A stretch of DNA of 64,000 nt from Streptomyces fructofermentans (GTDB lineage: Bacteria > Actinomycetota > Actinomycetes > Streptomycetales > Streptomycetaceae): contig NZ_BMWD01000012.1 of NCBI RefSeq assembly GCF_014651055.1, forward strand, positions 93,816 to 157,815. Direction: 5' to 3'. A model generated the notes under the pieces. It was not told the origin of the DNA, made no database searches, and was given only the letters and a program-made list of their open reading frames with translations. Shown here one piece after another: positions 17,901 through 25,453 of this stretch (its first letter is position 1; each line of letters starts with the position of its first letter). The position numbers and the translations under genes were made by a program.

Positions 17901-18310
17901 GCGGGACCGCGCCACAGGGCGAGGGCGTCGTCCAGGACGGCCGCCGCCTTGTGCGGGTCGGCGTCGGCCAGGGCCCGGGTGCCCTCGTCCACGAGCCGCT
18001 CGAAGCGGAGCAGGTCGATGTCGTCGGCCGACGCGCGCAGCCGGTAGCCGCCCTCGGCGGAACCGATCGCGTCGGCGCCCAGGGCCCGGCGCAGACGGCC
18101 CACCAGCGCCTGGAGCGCGCCCGTGGCGTCGGCCGGCCGGTCGGCGCCCCACACCTCGTCCACCAGCACGGCCGCGGGCACGGTCCGGCCCGGTCTCAGG
18201 GCGAGCACGGTCAGCAGGGCGCGCAACCGTGCCCCGCCGACGGGGAGGGGCGTGCCGTCGGGACGGAGAGCCTGGGTGGTGCCGAGGATGCGGTAGCGCA
18301 CGAGGTCCAT
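14972..18310 (-). CDS. AfsR/SARP-family regulator with BTAD, NB-ARC and TPR-like regions
   Basis: A 1112-residue regulator. The N-terminus MDLVRYRILGTTQALRPDGTPLPVGG begins an OmpR-type winged helix (about 1-95, RLRALLTVLALRPGRTVPAAVLVDEVWG), followed by the bacterial transcriptional activation domain to about 255, a Pro/Ala linker, then a nucleotide-binding NB-ARC core with P-loop GPGGAGKTRL (Lys320), LLILDNCEHVVDAAARL and GLPLAIELAAARLRMLT. The remaining ~500 residues are helical repeats. Family members such as AfsR activate secondary-metabolite genes by binding direct repeats. I chose ATG 18310; the frame is open to 18409 without similarity. Similar direct repeats lie before the adjacent DrrAB-type operon. 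Confidence 0.93.
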   Translation of the reverse strand: MDLVRYRILGTTQALRPDGTPLPVGGARLRALLTVLALRPGRTVPAAVLVDEVWGADRPADATGALQALVGRLRRALGADAIGSAEGGYRLRASADDIDLLRFERLVDEGTRALADADPHKAAAVLDDALALWRGPALADLPDGAAESARWEARRLDARRARLTASLALGRADRALPELTALCDTHPLDESLQLLRLRALRDTGRTAEALAGYESVRKLMADRLGTDPGPHLRELHGELLRGATGPAPAGTTPVPAAGAVGGPDTDRTTRPDPRERGAARGNLRARLTSFVGRTTDLETIRGDLAGARLVTLLGPGGAGKTRLSQEAGEGVPVPDGVWLAELAPVDDPEAVPEAVLTAVGARETVLRGAGAEEMRVVTDRNDDPLVRLTEHCAKRRMLLILDNCEHVVDAAARLVEQLLERCPGLTVLATSREPLGVPGELLRPVEPLPQPYALRLLADRGASARPGFRVDDDPEAAAEICRRLDGLPLAIELAAARLRMLTLRQIADRLDDRFRLLTSGSRTVLPRQQTLRAVVDWSWDLLDADERDVLRRLSVFAGGCDLAAAEAVCGPAALEALGSLVDKSLVVAAPSPAAADEGAMRYRLLETVAEYAGERLDEAGDRTAAERAHLTYYRELARTTDPLLRGPGQREAVERLQLESENTRAALQHAVAAGDEQEALCLVLSLAWYWQIRDLRLITRSWTREVAALGPDPFAPPGERATPLYESCTAAPPPMRPEVLAEARRGLHLLHLACMDLDLEFWQTPEAEARLRVVTRTYEPGFPQVCRNPGYLWFFAVLLTGDLDRLRHVVDAGVESCRDLGYTWELAVALQMRANILANRSDWAGDATRDAEESLEIFVRIGDAWGAAEALSARGEAHERQGAYALAADDYQAAITHVERLGARSQLAVLGSRLGNALIDAGETVRGERMLRDVLEEGHGVLNEAMPAARLFLAIWLGRSGRFAEAREQTVLLRDDFGAVHFVVFEGFVLGVEGWIDTLEGLHDEALVKVRAALTHAQDPVARMVGPHMASTHLLTAAMALCGAEGGRARDAARCVGAADHLLPPGHHRGPTESEMRAAAETAVRAALGDDAYEAAYAEGGGLSVEEAAALV

Positions 18311-18501
18311 TGTCTCCGGTGGCTTCGGGGCGGGGCGCGGGGTTCCGGCGGCGTGGCGCCCGGGACGTCCTACGGGACGGGAAGACCGGTCCACCCTGCC
18401 GGAACTCACAGCGGATCGCGAGACGTTTTCGGCATACGCCCGGTACGGTCGGGCACGCCCATCAGGACGAACCGCCGCGCCGACGCAGGGAGCCCGACCC
18501 C

Positions 18502-19302
18502 ATGACCACCGCCACCACCCGGCACAGCGACCGGCGGATCAGCCCCGTCTTCATCGGGATCGTGGCCGTGATGGCGGTCACCGGATGGGCCACCTGGACC
18601 GGCTTCGCCGAGCAGCCGGGGGTGGCCGTCTTCCTGTTCGTGACGGCCGCCTGGATCGTGTCCCTGTGCCTGCACGAGTACGCGCACGCGCGCACCGCCC
18701 TGCACAGCGGCGACATCTCGATCGGCGCGAAGGGCTATCTGACCCTGAACCCGCTGAAGTACACGCACGCGCTGCTGAGCATCGTGCTGCCCGTGATCTT
18801 CGTCATCATGGGCGGCATCGGCCTGCCGGGCGGCGCCGTCTTCATCGAGCGGAACCGCATCAGGGGGCGGTGGCGGCACAGCCTGATCTCCGCGGCGGGC
18901 CCGCTGACGAACGTGCTGTTCGCCGTGGTCTGCACGGCCCCGTTCTGGCTGGACGCGCTGGACGGTGTGCCGGCCGAGTTCCAGTTCGCGCTGGCGTTCC
19001 TGGCGCTGCTCCAGGTGACGGCCGCGCTGCTGAACTTCCTGCCGGTCCCCGGCCTGGACGGCTACGGCGTGATCGAGCCCTGGCTGTCGTACCAGGTCCG
19101 CCGGCAGGTGGAGCCGCTGGCGCCGTTCGGGCTGCTCCTGGTGTTCGCGGTGCTGTGGATCCCCGCGGTGAACGGCGTGTTCTTCGACGCGGTCGACGCG
19201 CTCCTGCGCGGCCTCGGCATCGACGAGCTGCGCACGTACTGCGGACAGAACCTCTACCGTTTCTGGACGCAGACCGACCAGTTCTGCGTGGTCGGCCGCT
19301 GA
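18502..19302 (+). CDS. Site-2 protease (M50) family membrane protein
   Basis: A 266-residue intramembrane zinc-protease homologue. The metal site is H58-E59-Y-A-H62 in LCLHEYAHARTAL, and the second ligand region is FLPVPGLDGYG with Asp186. About six membrane helices are visible. Like other short M50B proteins it lacks a PDZ domain. Known roles of the family include cleaving anti-sigma factors or membrane regulators, but no partner is encoded nearby. ATG 18502 follows AGGGAGC. It is divergent from the SARP gene (191-nt gap). Confidence 0.9.
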   Translation: MTTATTRHSDRRISPVFIGIVAVMAVTGWATWTGFAEQPGVAVFLFVTAAWIVSLCLHEYAHARTALHSGDISIGAKGYLTLNPLKYTHALLSIVLPVIFVIMGGIGLPGGAVFIERNRIRGRWRHSLISAAGPLTNVLFAVVCTAPFWLDALDGVPAEFQFALAFLALLQVTAALLNFLPVPGLDGYGVIEPWLSYQVRRQVEPLAPFGLLLVFAVLWIPAVNGVFFDAVDALLRGLGIDELRTYCGQNLYRFWTQTDQFCVVGR

Positions 19303-19433
19303 CGCGCGCGGCCGCGATGCGCGGCCGGTCCTGACGCGCGCTCGCGGCGGGGGCGTGCGGCCGTCGGGTGGCGTGCGGCCGGTGGCGTGCGCGGCCGGCC
19401 GGTGCGCGCGGGCCCGGACGGGTGGCCCCGGGC

Positions 19434-19619
19434 TCAGCCGGTGACGGAGGTGCCGCGCCGGATGCGGTCCCTGCGCAGGTAGTACCAGGTCATGTTGGAC
19501 GACAGTCCGGCGAGCAGCACCCAGACGATCCCCAGCCAGCTCCCCTGGGCGAAGGAGACGACGGCCGCGGCGACGGCGAGCACGCAGACGACGAGGGCGT
19601 AGAGGGAGAGTCGGGGCAT
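19434..19619 (-). CDS. Small membrane protein, 61 residues
   Basis: A short protein with two hydrophobic helices (LYALVVCVLAVAAAVVSFA and WLGIVWVLLAGLSSNMTWYYL) and a basic tail RRDRIRRG. An AGGAG ribosome site precedes the ATG, and the composition is typical of real membrane proteins, which supports the call despite the length. Function unknown. An 11-bp hairpin lies just upstream of the ribosome site. Confidence 0.65.
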   Translation of the reverse strand: MPRLSLYALVVCVLAVAAAVVSFAQGSWLGIVWVLLAGLSSNMTWYYLRRDRIRRGTSVTG

Positions 19620-19636
19620 GGGTCGGGCTCCTGTCG

Positions 19637-19666
19637 GGGGGACACTGCTTCGCTCCAGTGTCCCCC
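19637..19666. promoter_or_regulatory. Hairpin just upstream of the small membrane-protein gene
   Basis: GGGGGACACTG pairs perfectly with CAGTGTCCCCC across an 8-nt loop (cttcgctc), 17 nt before the ATG of the 61-residue protein. It could be a 5'-leader element of that gene or a distal terminator of the F420 reductase gene on the same strand. Sequence alone does not decide. Confidence 0.55.
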
Positions 19667-19910
19667 ACGCCCGCTGCGGGTCGCGCCGGTGGCCCCGGCC
19701 CCGACGGGCGGGCCGTGGGCCCGGGCCGCGCGGCGCACGGGTGAGCCGCCTGCCCGGCGTCCGGGCCCGTCCCGGGTCCGCCCCGTCGCGAGGCCGCCAC
19801 GGACCGGCCGCCGGAGCCGCCCTCGCCGCCCTCCGTTCGCCCCGCCCCGCCCCGCCCCGGGACCGCTTGTCCGGGGCGGGCGGCGGGAGGCGTGCGACGG
19901 GTGTGCCGCC

Positions 19911-20615
19911 CTACACGTCGGTCAGGCGCAGGCCCGCGTGGGCCTTGTACCGCCGGTTGACCGAGATGAGGTTCGCGACCAGCGACTCGACCTGGTGGGC
20001 GTTGCGCAGCCGCCCGGCGAAGATGCCGCGCATCCCGGGGATGCGCCCGGCCAGCGCCTGCACGATCTCGACGTCCGCCCTCTCCTCGCCGAGGACCATC
20101 ACGTCGGTGTCGATCTCGGCGATCCCCGGGTCCTGGAGCAGCACCGCGGAGAGGTGGTGGAAGGCGGCCGTCACCCGGGACTCGGGCAGCAGGGCGGCGG
20201 CCTGCTCGGCCGCGCTGCCCTCCTCGGGCTTCAGCGCGTACGCGCCCTTCTTGTCGAAGCCCAGCGGGTTGACGCAGTCGACGACGAGCTTGCCGGCCAG
20301 CTCCGCGCGCAGTGACTCCAGCGTCCGGCCGTGGCCGTCCCACGGCACGGCGACGATGACGATGTCGCTGCGGCGCGCGGTCTCGGCGTTGTCCGCGCCC
20401 TCGACGCCGTGGCCGAGTTCGTCGGCCGCGGCCGCGGCCCGCTCGGCGGCCCGCGAGCCGATGATCACCTTCTGGCCGGCCAGGGCCAGCCGGTAGGCGA
20501 GGCCCTTGCCCTGCGGACCGGTGCCGCCGAGGACACCGACGACGAGCCCGGAGACGTCGGGAAGGTCCCAGGGGTCCTTCGCGGGGGCCTTCTGTGCGCT
20601 GTCAGTAGAGGTCAT
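19911..20615 (-). CDS. npdG: NADPH-dependent F420 reductase (F420H2:NADP+ oxidoreductase)
   Basis: A 234-residue cytoplasmic enzyme moving hydride between F420 and NADP. The Rossmann motif GVLGGTGPQGKGLAYRLALAGQKVIIGSR at about residues 27-55 is diagnostic of Fno/NpdG, followed by DIVIVAVPWDGHG and KLVVDCVNPLGFDKKG. The C-terminal half carries the usual GVRR-like stretch RIPGMRGIFAGRLRNAHQVESL. It supplies reduced F420 for actinobacterial F420-dependent enzymes, none of which is recognised in this window. It is a single gene; a 432-nt divergent gap follows. Confidence 0.94.
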   Translation of the reverse strand: MTSTDSAQKAPAKDPWDLPDVSGLVVGVLGGTGPQGKGLAYRLALAGQKVIIGSRAAERAAAAADELGHGVEGADNAETARRSDIVIVAVPWDGHGRTLESLRAELAGKLVVDCVNPLGFDKKGAYALKPEEGSAAEQAAALLPESRVTAAFHHLSAVLLQDPGIAEIDTDVMVLGEERADVEIVQALAGRIPGMRGIFAGRLRNAHQVESLVANLISVNRRYKAHAGLRLTDV

Positions 20616-21047
20616 GGGCCGACCTTACGTGCGCGGCCCGCGTCCGCGGCGCTCAGGTGGGAGCCGTCACGGGACCTGCCGGCGGGCCGGTGCCCCGCGT
20701 GCTCCGAAGCCGCCCCAGCCGTACGGGAGTCCGGCTGCCGCGCCTCGCCGCCGGCAGGGCCGCGGACTCCGGCGCGGGCGCGGCGGAACGGGCCGCGGGA
20801 GCGGCGGGGTGCGCGGGGCTGCTCCGAAGTGGGCGCCGTGGCGGCGGAGTTGGCCGGCGCGCGGCCACGAGACCGGGCGGCCCCCCGCCGCGGGGGCCGC
20901 GCGACCGTCGGGGCGTCGTCGGCGCGGCCCCGCGCACCCGGTCCGCGCACCCTGTCCGTACGGCCGGGCCGGACACTCCGCCCGGACCGGGCGAATCCAT
21001 CGCGAACCCCGCACGGCGGGCGGCCCGTTGCGGCAGGATGCGTGGTC
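20616..21047. other. Divergent intergenic region without a recognised gene
   Basis: Very GC-rich (many CCGGGC and GCGGGG runs). Open frames on both strands look like composition effects: they have no family similarity and no ribosome sites. I see no strong hairpin or palindrome. Promoters of the F420 reductase gene and of the next gene must lie here. Confidence 0.5.
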
Positions 21048-21650
21048 ATGGATGCCGTACGGGTCGCCCTGCTGCGCGAAGTGCTCGCCGGAACCGAGTG
21101 GCTGGGCGCCACCCGGCGGTTCGCGGGGGCGCTGCGCTCCTCGGTGCTGCCGCACGGGGGCGGGCTGCTGCTGGTGGGGACGGCGGAGTCCGAACCGTGG
21201 CACCTGGCCGCGCATCTGGTGGACGAGGCGGCCTGGTCGGGGACGCCGGAACTGGCGCCGACGCTCGTGCGGCACGCGGCACGGCCCGGTGACCCGGCCC
21301 ATCTGGCGGTGGGGCTCGGCCGGATCGAGGCGGCCAGGCGGGGCGAGACCCTGCTGGTCGTCGCGCCCGGGGCGCCGGGTGCGCCACTCCTGGAGCGGGT
21401 CCACGACGCCCGCCGGGCCGGAGCGACCGTGCTCGCGCTGGACTCCGGCGACCACGACCTGCACGCGATGGCGCACGAGGCGCTGGCGGTGCCGCCCGGC
21501 CAGGACCTCGACCTGGACACCGTGCAGCACCTGGTGAGCGCGGCCGCCGGGGAGAACGCGCTGCCCGCGCCGCGGGGACGCAGTCGGGTGCGGGACCGGC
21601 TGTCACGGCTCGCCGACCGCCTGACGTCACCGCCGCCCGCCCGCTGGTGA
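21048..21650 (+). CDS. Conserved hypothetical protein, 200 residues
   Basis: The coding bias and an ATG start (MDAVRVALLREVLAGTEWLG) support a real gene, although I cannot name a function. Residues ~30-155 alternate beta strands and helices (GGGLLLVGTAESEPWHLAAHLVDEA; TLLVVAPGAPGAPLLERVHDARRAGATVLALDSGD), a layout reminiscent of SIS-type sugar-phosphate-binding folds. That is a fold guess, not an assignment. The C-terminus is basic (RGRSRVRDRLSRLADRL). It lies 64 nt before the following MFS gene and may be cotranscribed. Confidence 0.75.
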   Translation: MDAVRVALLREVLAGTEWLGATRRFAGALRSSVLPHGGGLLLVGTAESEPWHLAAHLVDEAAWSGTPELAPTLVRHAARPGDPAHLAVGLGRIEAARRGETLLVVAPGAPGAPLLERVHDARRAGATVLALDSGDHDLHAMAHEALAVPPGQDLDLDTVQHLVSAAAGENALPAPRGRSRVRDRLSRLADRLTSPPPARW

Positions 21651-21714
21651 GGTGACGGCCCCGCCCCGGAAAAGCGTTTGCCCCGGCCGGGGGCGGGACG
21701 GACGATGGCCCGTC

Positions 21715-23100
21715 GTGACACACCCTTCTCCCGACACCGCCGGTCCAGCCGACCCCGCCGACCCCGGGGCCGACGCCACCGCTCCCGCCCCGGCGCCGGT
21801 CCCCGATCCCGGTCCGGCCCCCTCGCGGCTGCGGTCGCTGCTGCCCGACCTGGCCCCCTGGCGGACCTCCGCCGACTTCAGACGGCTGTGGGTGGCCGGG
21901 CTCGTCACCAACTTCGGCAGCTTCCTGACGTTCGTGGCGCTGCCCGTGCAGATGAAGGAACTGACCGGGTCGGTGGTCGCCGTCGGCGCGATCGGCGCCG
22001 TGGAACTCCTGCCGCTGATCGTCTTCGGCCTGTACGGCGGGGCCCTCGCGGACGCCCTGGACAAGCGCCGGCTGATCCTGTGGTCGGAGGCGGGGCAGGG
22101 GCTCCTCTGCGGCGCGCTGCTGGTCAACGCGCTGCTGCCGGAGCCCCTGGTGTGGCCGCTGTACGCGGTGGCCGCGCTCTCCTCCGCGCTCGTCGCGGTG
22201 CAGCGGCCGGCCCTGGACGCGCTCACCCCGCGCATCGTGCGGCACGAGCACCTGCCCGCCGCCGCCGCGCTCAACTCGCTGCGCTGGACGGTCGGCGGTG
22301 TCGCGGGTCCCGCAGCCGCCGGCCTCGTCGTCGCGTACGCGGGCCTCGGCTGGGCCTACGCCGCGGACCTCGCCACCTTCGTGGTGTCGGTGCTGCTCGC
22401 CCTCGGTCTCGCCGCCTCGCCCGCCGCCCACGAGGCCGCGAAGCCGTCGCTGCGCTCCATCGCGGAGGGGGCGCGGTACGCCTGGAGCCGCAAGGAGCTG
22501 CTGGGCACCTACGCCATCGACCTGGCCGCCATGTTCCTCGCCTTCCCGCTGGCGGTGCTGCCCTTCCTGGCGGACGAGCTGGACGCCGAGTGGTCGCTGG
22601 GCCTGATGTACGCGGCGCTGCCCGCCGGGGCACTGCTGGTGAGCCTGACGAGCGGCTGGACCTCGCGGGTCCACCGGCACGGGCGGGCGGTGGTGCTGGC
22701 GGCGGCGTGCTGGGGCCTGTCGATGGTGGCCGCGGGGGCCGTGCACAGCGTGTGGCCGGTGCTGCTCCTCCTGACCCTCGCCGGCTGTTTCGACATGGTC
22801 AGCGGGATCTTCCGTGCGGCGATGTGGAACCAGACGATCCCGGACGAGTTGCGGGGCCGTTTGGCCGGGATCGAGCTGCTCTCGTACTCCGTCGGGCCGC
22901 AGCTGGGCCAGGTCCGGGCCGGCGGGATGGCCGCGTGGACGAGCGTACGGACGTCGGTGTGGGCCGGCGGCGTGCTGTGCGTGGCGGCGGTCGGGGCGCT
23001 CGCGCTGTGCCTTCCCCGGCTGATGGCGTACGACGTACGGACGAACGAGCACGCCGTGCGGCTGAAGCAGGCGCGGGAGGCCGCGGGCGCCGGCACGTGA
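21715..23100 (+). CDS. MFS transporter, MFS_3 / enterobactin-exporter-like
   Basis: A 461-residue protein. A Pro/Ala-rich N-terminal ~45 residues precede 12 helices starting WRTSADFRRLWVAGLVTNFGSFLTFVALPVQMKEL, which matches the MFS_3 (EntS-like) group. LADALDKRRLILWSEAG is the loop 2-3 motif and ITAALNSLRWTVGG-like sequence marks helix 5. EntS exports siderophores, but MFS_3 is broad and no siderophore genes adjoin, so the substrate is unknown. GTG 21715 is the likely start (the residue before it is also Val). Confidence 0.88.
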   Translation: MTHPSPDTAGPADPADPGADATAPAPAPVPDPGPAPSRLRSLLPDLAPWRTSADFRRLWVAGLVTNFGSFLTFVALPVQMKELTGSVVAVGAIGAVELLPLIVFGLYGGALADALDKRRLILWSEAGQGLLCGALLVNALLPEPLVWPLYAVAALSSALVAVQRPALDALTPRIVRHEHLPAAAALNSLRWTVGGVAGPAAAGLVVAYAGLGWAYAADLATFVVSVLLALGLAASPAAHEAAKPSLRSIAEGARYAWSRKELLGTYAIDLAAMFLAFPLAVLPFLADELDAEWSLGLMYAALPAGALLVSLTSGWTSRVHRHGRAVVLAAACWGLSMVAAGAVHSVWPVLLLLTLAGCFDMVSGIFRAAMWNQTIPDELRGRLAGIELLSYSVGPQLGQVRAGGMAAWTSVRTSVWAGGVLCVAAVGALALCLPRLMAYDVRTNEHAVRLKQAREAAGAGT

Positions 23101-23331
23101 CCCCCACCGTCCGGGTGCGCGCCCCGGGGCCTCCCCCGGCCCCGACCGGCCGACCCGGATTCGGCGCCCCGGGCCGTTCCCGGACCGGCCGCCCCCACCT
23201 CACCCGGCACCCCGCACCCCGCACCCCGCAGGGGAGTCCCGCACGCTGCGGCCGGCCCCGGGCCGGAGGTGCCCGGCGGGGCCGGGTCGGACCGGGGCGC
23301 GGGAACGGCCCGGGACCAGGGTGGCGCCGGA

Positions 23332-23350
23332 CCCCTCGCCCCGTGAGGGG
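23332..23350. terminator. Short hairpin between convergent genes
   Basis: CCCCTC pairs with GAGGGG around a 7-nt loop, 10 nt from the stop of the small minus-strand gene. The preceding region holds a run of CCGCACC repeats near 23210-23230 and no gene. Confidence 0.35.
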
Positions 23351-23359
23351 CGGCCGGTG

Positions 23360-23590
23360 TCAGTCGTCGTCCTTGCCGCGGGCCGCGGAGTCGTGCCAGC
23401 GGGGGTCGTTCTCCCATTCGAGGTTGCGCTCGCGGGCGGTGTCCATCGCGTTCTGGGCCTCGACGCGGGACGGGTACGGTCCGAAACGGTCCTTGCCCGG
23501 GCAGTCGGGGCCCTCCTCGACCTTCTTGTGCTCCAGGCAGTAGTACCACTCGCCCGGCTTCCCGACCGTCCGCTTCTTGAACAGGGCCAT
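23360..23590 (-). CDS. Small conserved hypothetical protein, 76 residues
   Basis: The protein begins MALFKKRTVGKPGEWYYCLEHKKVEEG and is rich in charged and aromatic residues, with two Cys (WYYCLEHKK, GPDCPGK). The stretch FGPYPSRVEAQNAMDTARERN looks like a short alpha/beta segment, similar to SPOR-like or peptide-binding modules, but I cannot assign it. A GGAG-type ribosome site precedes the ATG. It is divergent from the methionine aminopeptidase gene (61-nt gap). Function unknown; conserved-looking composition supports a real gene. Confidence 0.7.
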   Translation of the reverse strand: MALFKKRTVGKPGEWYYCLEHKKVEEGPDCPGKDRFGPYPSRVEAQNAMDTARERNLEWENDPRWHDSAARGKDDD

Positions 23591-23651
23591 GACTCGGGCT
23601 CCTTTCGCCGCTGACATCGTCCCCCACCACGCGCTGGTTAGACTCGCTGGC

Positions 23652-24509
23652 ATGTCTGGCCAGTCGCTGCTCGTACCAGGGGAGCTCTCTCCCACCCTTC
23701 CCGTGCCGGGAAACATCAGGCGTCCCGAGTACGTGGGCAAGCCCGCCCCCGCCTCGTACACCGGCCCCGAGGTCCAGTCCCCGGAGACGGTCGAGGCGAT
23801 GCGCGTCGCGGGCCGTATCGCCGCGCGGGCGATGGCGGAGGCGGCGAAGCTGATCGCACCCGGCGTCACCACGGACGAACTGGACCAGGTCGCCCACGAG
23901 TACATGTGCGACCACGGCGCCTATCCGTCCACGCTCGGCTACCGCGGCTTCCCGAAGTCGCTGTGCACCTCCGTGAACGAGGTCATCTGCCACGGCATCC
24001 CGGACTCCACTGTCCTGCGTGACGGCGACATCATCAACCTCGACGTGACGGCGTACATCGGGGGCGTGCACGGCGACAACAACGCCACGTACCTCGTCGG
24101 GGACGTGGACGAGGAGTCGCGGCTGCTCGTCGAGCGGACCCGCGAGTCCCTGGACCGCGCGATCAAGGCCGTCCGGCCGGGCCGGCAGATCAACATCATC
24201 GGACGGGTCATCGAGTCGTACGCGAAGCGGTTCGGGTACGGGGTCGTGCGGGACTTCACCGGGCACGGCATCAACTCGTCGTTCCACTCCGGCCTGATCG
24301 TCCCGCACTACGACAGCCCGCACGCGACGACCGTCATCCAGCCGGGGATGACCTTCACCATCGAGCCGATGCTGACGCTGGGCACGCACGACTACGACAT
24401 GTGGGACGACGGCTGGACGGTCGTCACCAAGGACCGGAAGCGGACCGCGCAGTTCGAGCACACGCTCGTCGTCACGGACAGCGGCGCGGAGATCCTCACG
24501 CTGCCGTAG
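23652..24509 (+). CDS. map: Methionine aminopeptidase, type I
   Basis: A 285-residue enzyme removing the start Met from new proteins. The N-terminal ~40 residues (PVPGNIRRPEYVGKPAP) are the extension typical of actinobacterial MapA-type enzymes with an SH3-binding-like Pro motif. All five metal ligands are visible in context: the two Asp of INLDVTAYIGGVHGDNNATY, His in FTGHGIN, Glu in FTIEPML and Glu in QFEHTL. ATG 23652 is chosen; the frame runs a little further upstream. It ends at a strong terminator and is monocistronic. Confidence 0.97.
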   Translation: MSGQSLLVPGELSPTLPVPGNIRRPEYVGKPAPASYTGPEVQSPETVEAMRVAGRIAARAMAEAAKLIAPGVTTDELDQVAHEYMCDHGAYPSTLGYRGFPKSLCTSVNEVICHGIPDSTVLRDGDIINLDVTAYIGGVHGDNNATYLVGDVDEESRLLVERTRESLDRAIKAVRPGRQINIIGRVIESYAKRFGYGVVRDFTGHGINSSFHSGLIVPHYDSPHATTVIQPGMTFTIEPMLTLGTHDYDMWDDGWTVVTKDRKRTAQFEHTLVVTDSGAEILTLP

Positions 24510-24553
24510 TCCGCACGGCCGCCCGCGCCCCGGGCTGCCCCCGTCCGTCCCGA

Positions 24554-24583
24554 GCCGCCCACTTCCACCGGAGTGGGCGGCTT
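24554..24583 (+). terminator. Terminator of map
   Basis: GCCGCCCACT pairs perfectly with AGTGGGCGGC across an 8-nt loop, followed by TTC, 44 nt after the map stop. Confidence 0.8.
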
Positions 24584-24649
24584 CGCCATGTGGGTCCCCG
24601 GGGCATTCGGGGTACGGTTTTACCGACAGGGCGTCGGGAAGCTGTTGAC

Positions 24650-24668
24650 TTAGGTAAGCCTAACCATA
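24650..24668. promoter_or_regulatory. Iron box (DtxR/DmdR operator) upstream of heme oxygenase
   Basis: TTAGGTAAGCCTAACCATA closely matches the actinobacterial iron-box consensus TTAGGTTAGGCTAACCTAA. It overlaps the end of a TTGACT -35 hexamer (24645-24650) and the spacer, so bound repressor would block the promoter. Confidence 0.85.
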
Positions 24669-24714
24669 GAAGATGAGCCCGGCCCTCATCCACCCTTCGG
24701 CCCCGGAGGTCCCC

Positions 24715-25374
24715 ATGAACTCGTCGAGCACACCGTTCTCGACGCTCATCCGCACCGCCTCCCACGAGCAGCACGTGGAGGCGGAGACCTCGACGTTCAT
24801 GAGCGACCTGCTCGGCGGCAGGCTCGGTGTCGACGCGTACGCCCGCTACACCGAGCAGCTCTGGTTCGTGTACCGCGCGCTGGAGGCCCGCGCGGACGAG
24901 CTGGCCGCGGACCCCGTGGCGGGGCCGTTCATCAGGCCCGAGCTGATGCGGCTCGCGTCCCTGGAGCGCGACCTCGCCCATCTGCGGGGCGAAGGCTGGC
25001 GTGACGGTCTCGAGCCCCTGCCCGCGACGGAGGAGTACGCGGCGCGGGTCGCCGAGTGCGCGCTCACCTGGCGCGGCGGATATGTGGCCCACCACTACAC
25101 CCGCTACCTCGGAGACCTCTCGGGCGGCCAGATCATCCGCGGCAGGGCGGAGCAGACCTGGGGCTTCGCCCGCAAGGGCGACGGGGTGCGGTTCTACGTG
25201 TTCGAGGGCATCGGCAACCCCGCGGCGTTCAAGCGGGAGTACCGCGAACTGCTCGACGCAGTCGCGGCGGACGACCTGGAGAAGCAGCGGATGGTCGCCG
25301 AGTGCAAGCGTGCGTTCGCCCTGAACACCGGCGTCTTCCAGGCCCTCGGCGAGGAGTTCCGGCTGAGCGCGTGA
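24715..25374 (+). CDS. hmuO: Biliverdin-producing heme oxygenase
   Basis: A 219-residue cytoplasmic enzyme that opens heme to biliverdin, CO and Fe2+. The axial ligand is His20 in SHEQHVEAETSTFMSDLL, which aligns with His20 of Corynebacterium diphtheriae HmuO at the same distance from FMSDLL. The distal-helix glycines are in YLGDLSGGQIIRG. Length matches the family. ATG 24715 has GGAGG 6 nt upstream. An iron box covers the promoter, so expression should rise under iron starvation. It stands just before the HtaA/HmuTUV genes, which would supply its substrate. Confidence 0.96.
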   Translation: MNSSSTPFSTLIRTASHEQHVEAETSTFMSDLLGGRLGVDAYARYTEQLWFVYRALEARADELAADPVAGPFIRPELMRLASLERDLAHLRGEGWRDGLEPLPATEEYAARVAECALTWRGGYVAHHYTRYLGDLSGGQIIRGRAEQTWGFARKGDGVRFYVFEGIGNPAAFKREYRELLDAVAADDLEKQRMVAECKRAFALNTGVFQALGEEFRLSA

Positions 25375-25402
25375 GCGGGGCCCCGCGACGGGGCATCGGC
25401 AC

Positions 25403-25446
25403 GGACGCCCGTGCCCCGGCGCCGCGGCGTCCGGGCACGGGCGTCC
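25403..25446. terminator. Bidirectional terminator between hmuO and the PhzF-like gene
   Basis: A perfect 14-bp stem (GGACGCCCGTGCCC with its complement) with a 16-nt loop lies between convergent stops. Confidence 0.8.
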
Positions 25447-25453
25447 GCCGCGT

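Noticed and set aside
15887..18505. An 872-codon plus-strand frame opposite the SARP gene
   Set aside because: Composition artefact of the G/C-rich minus-strand gene; no motif, and the true gene has full SARP/NB-ARC structure.
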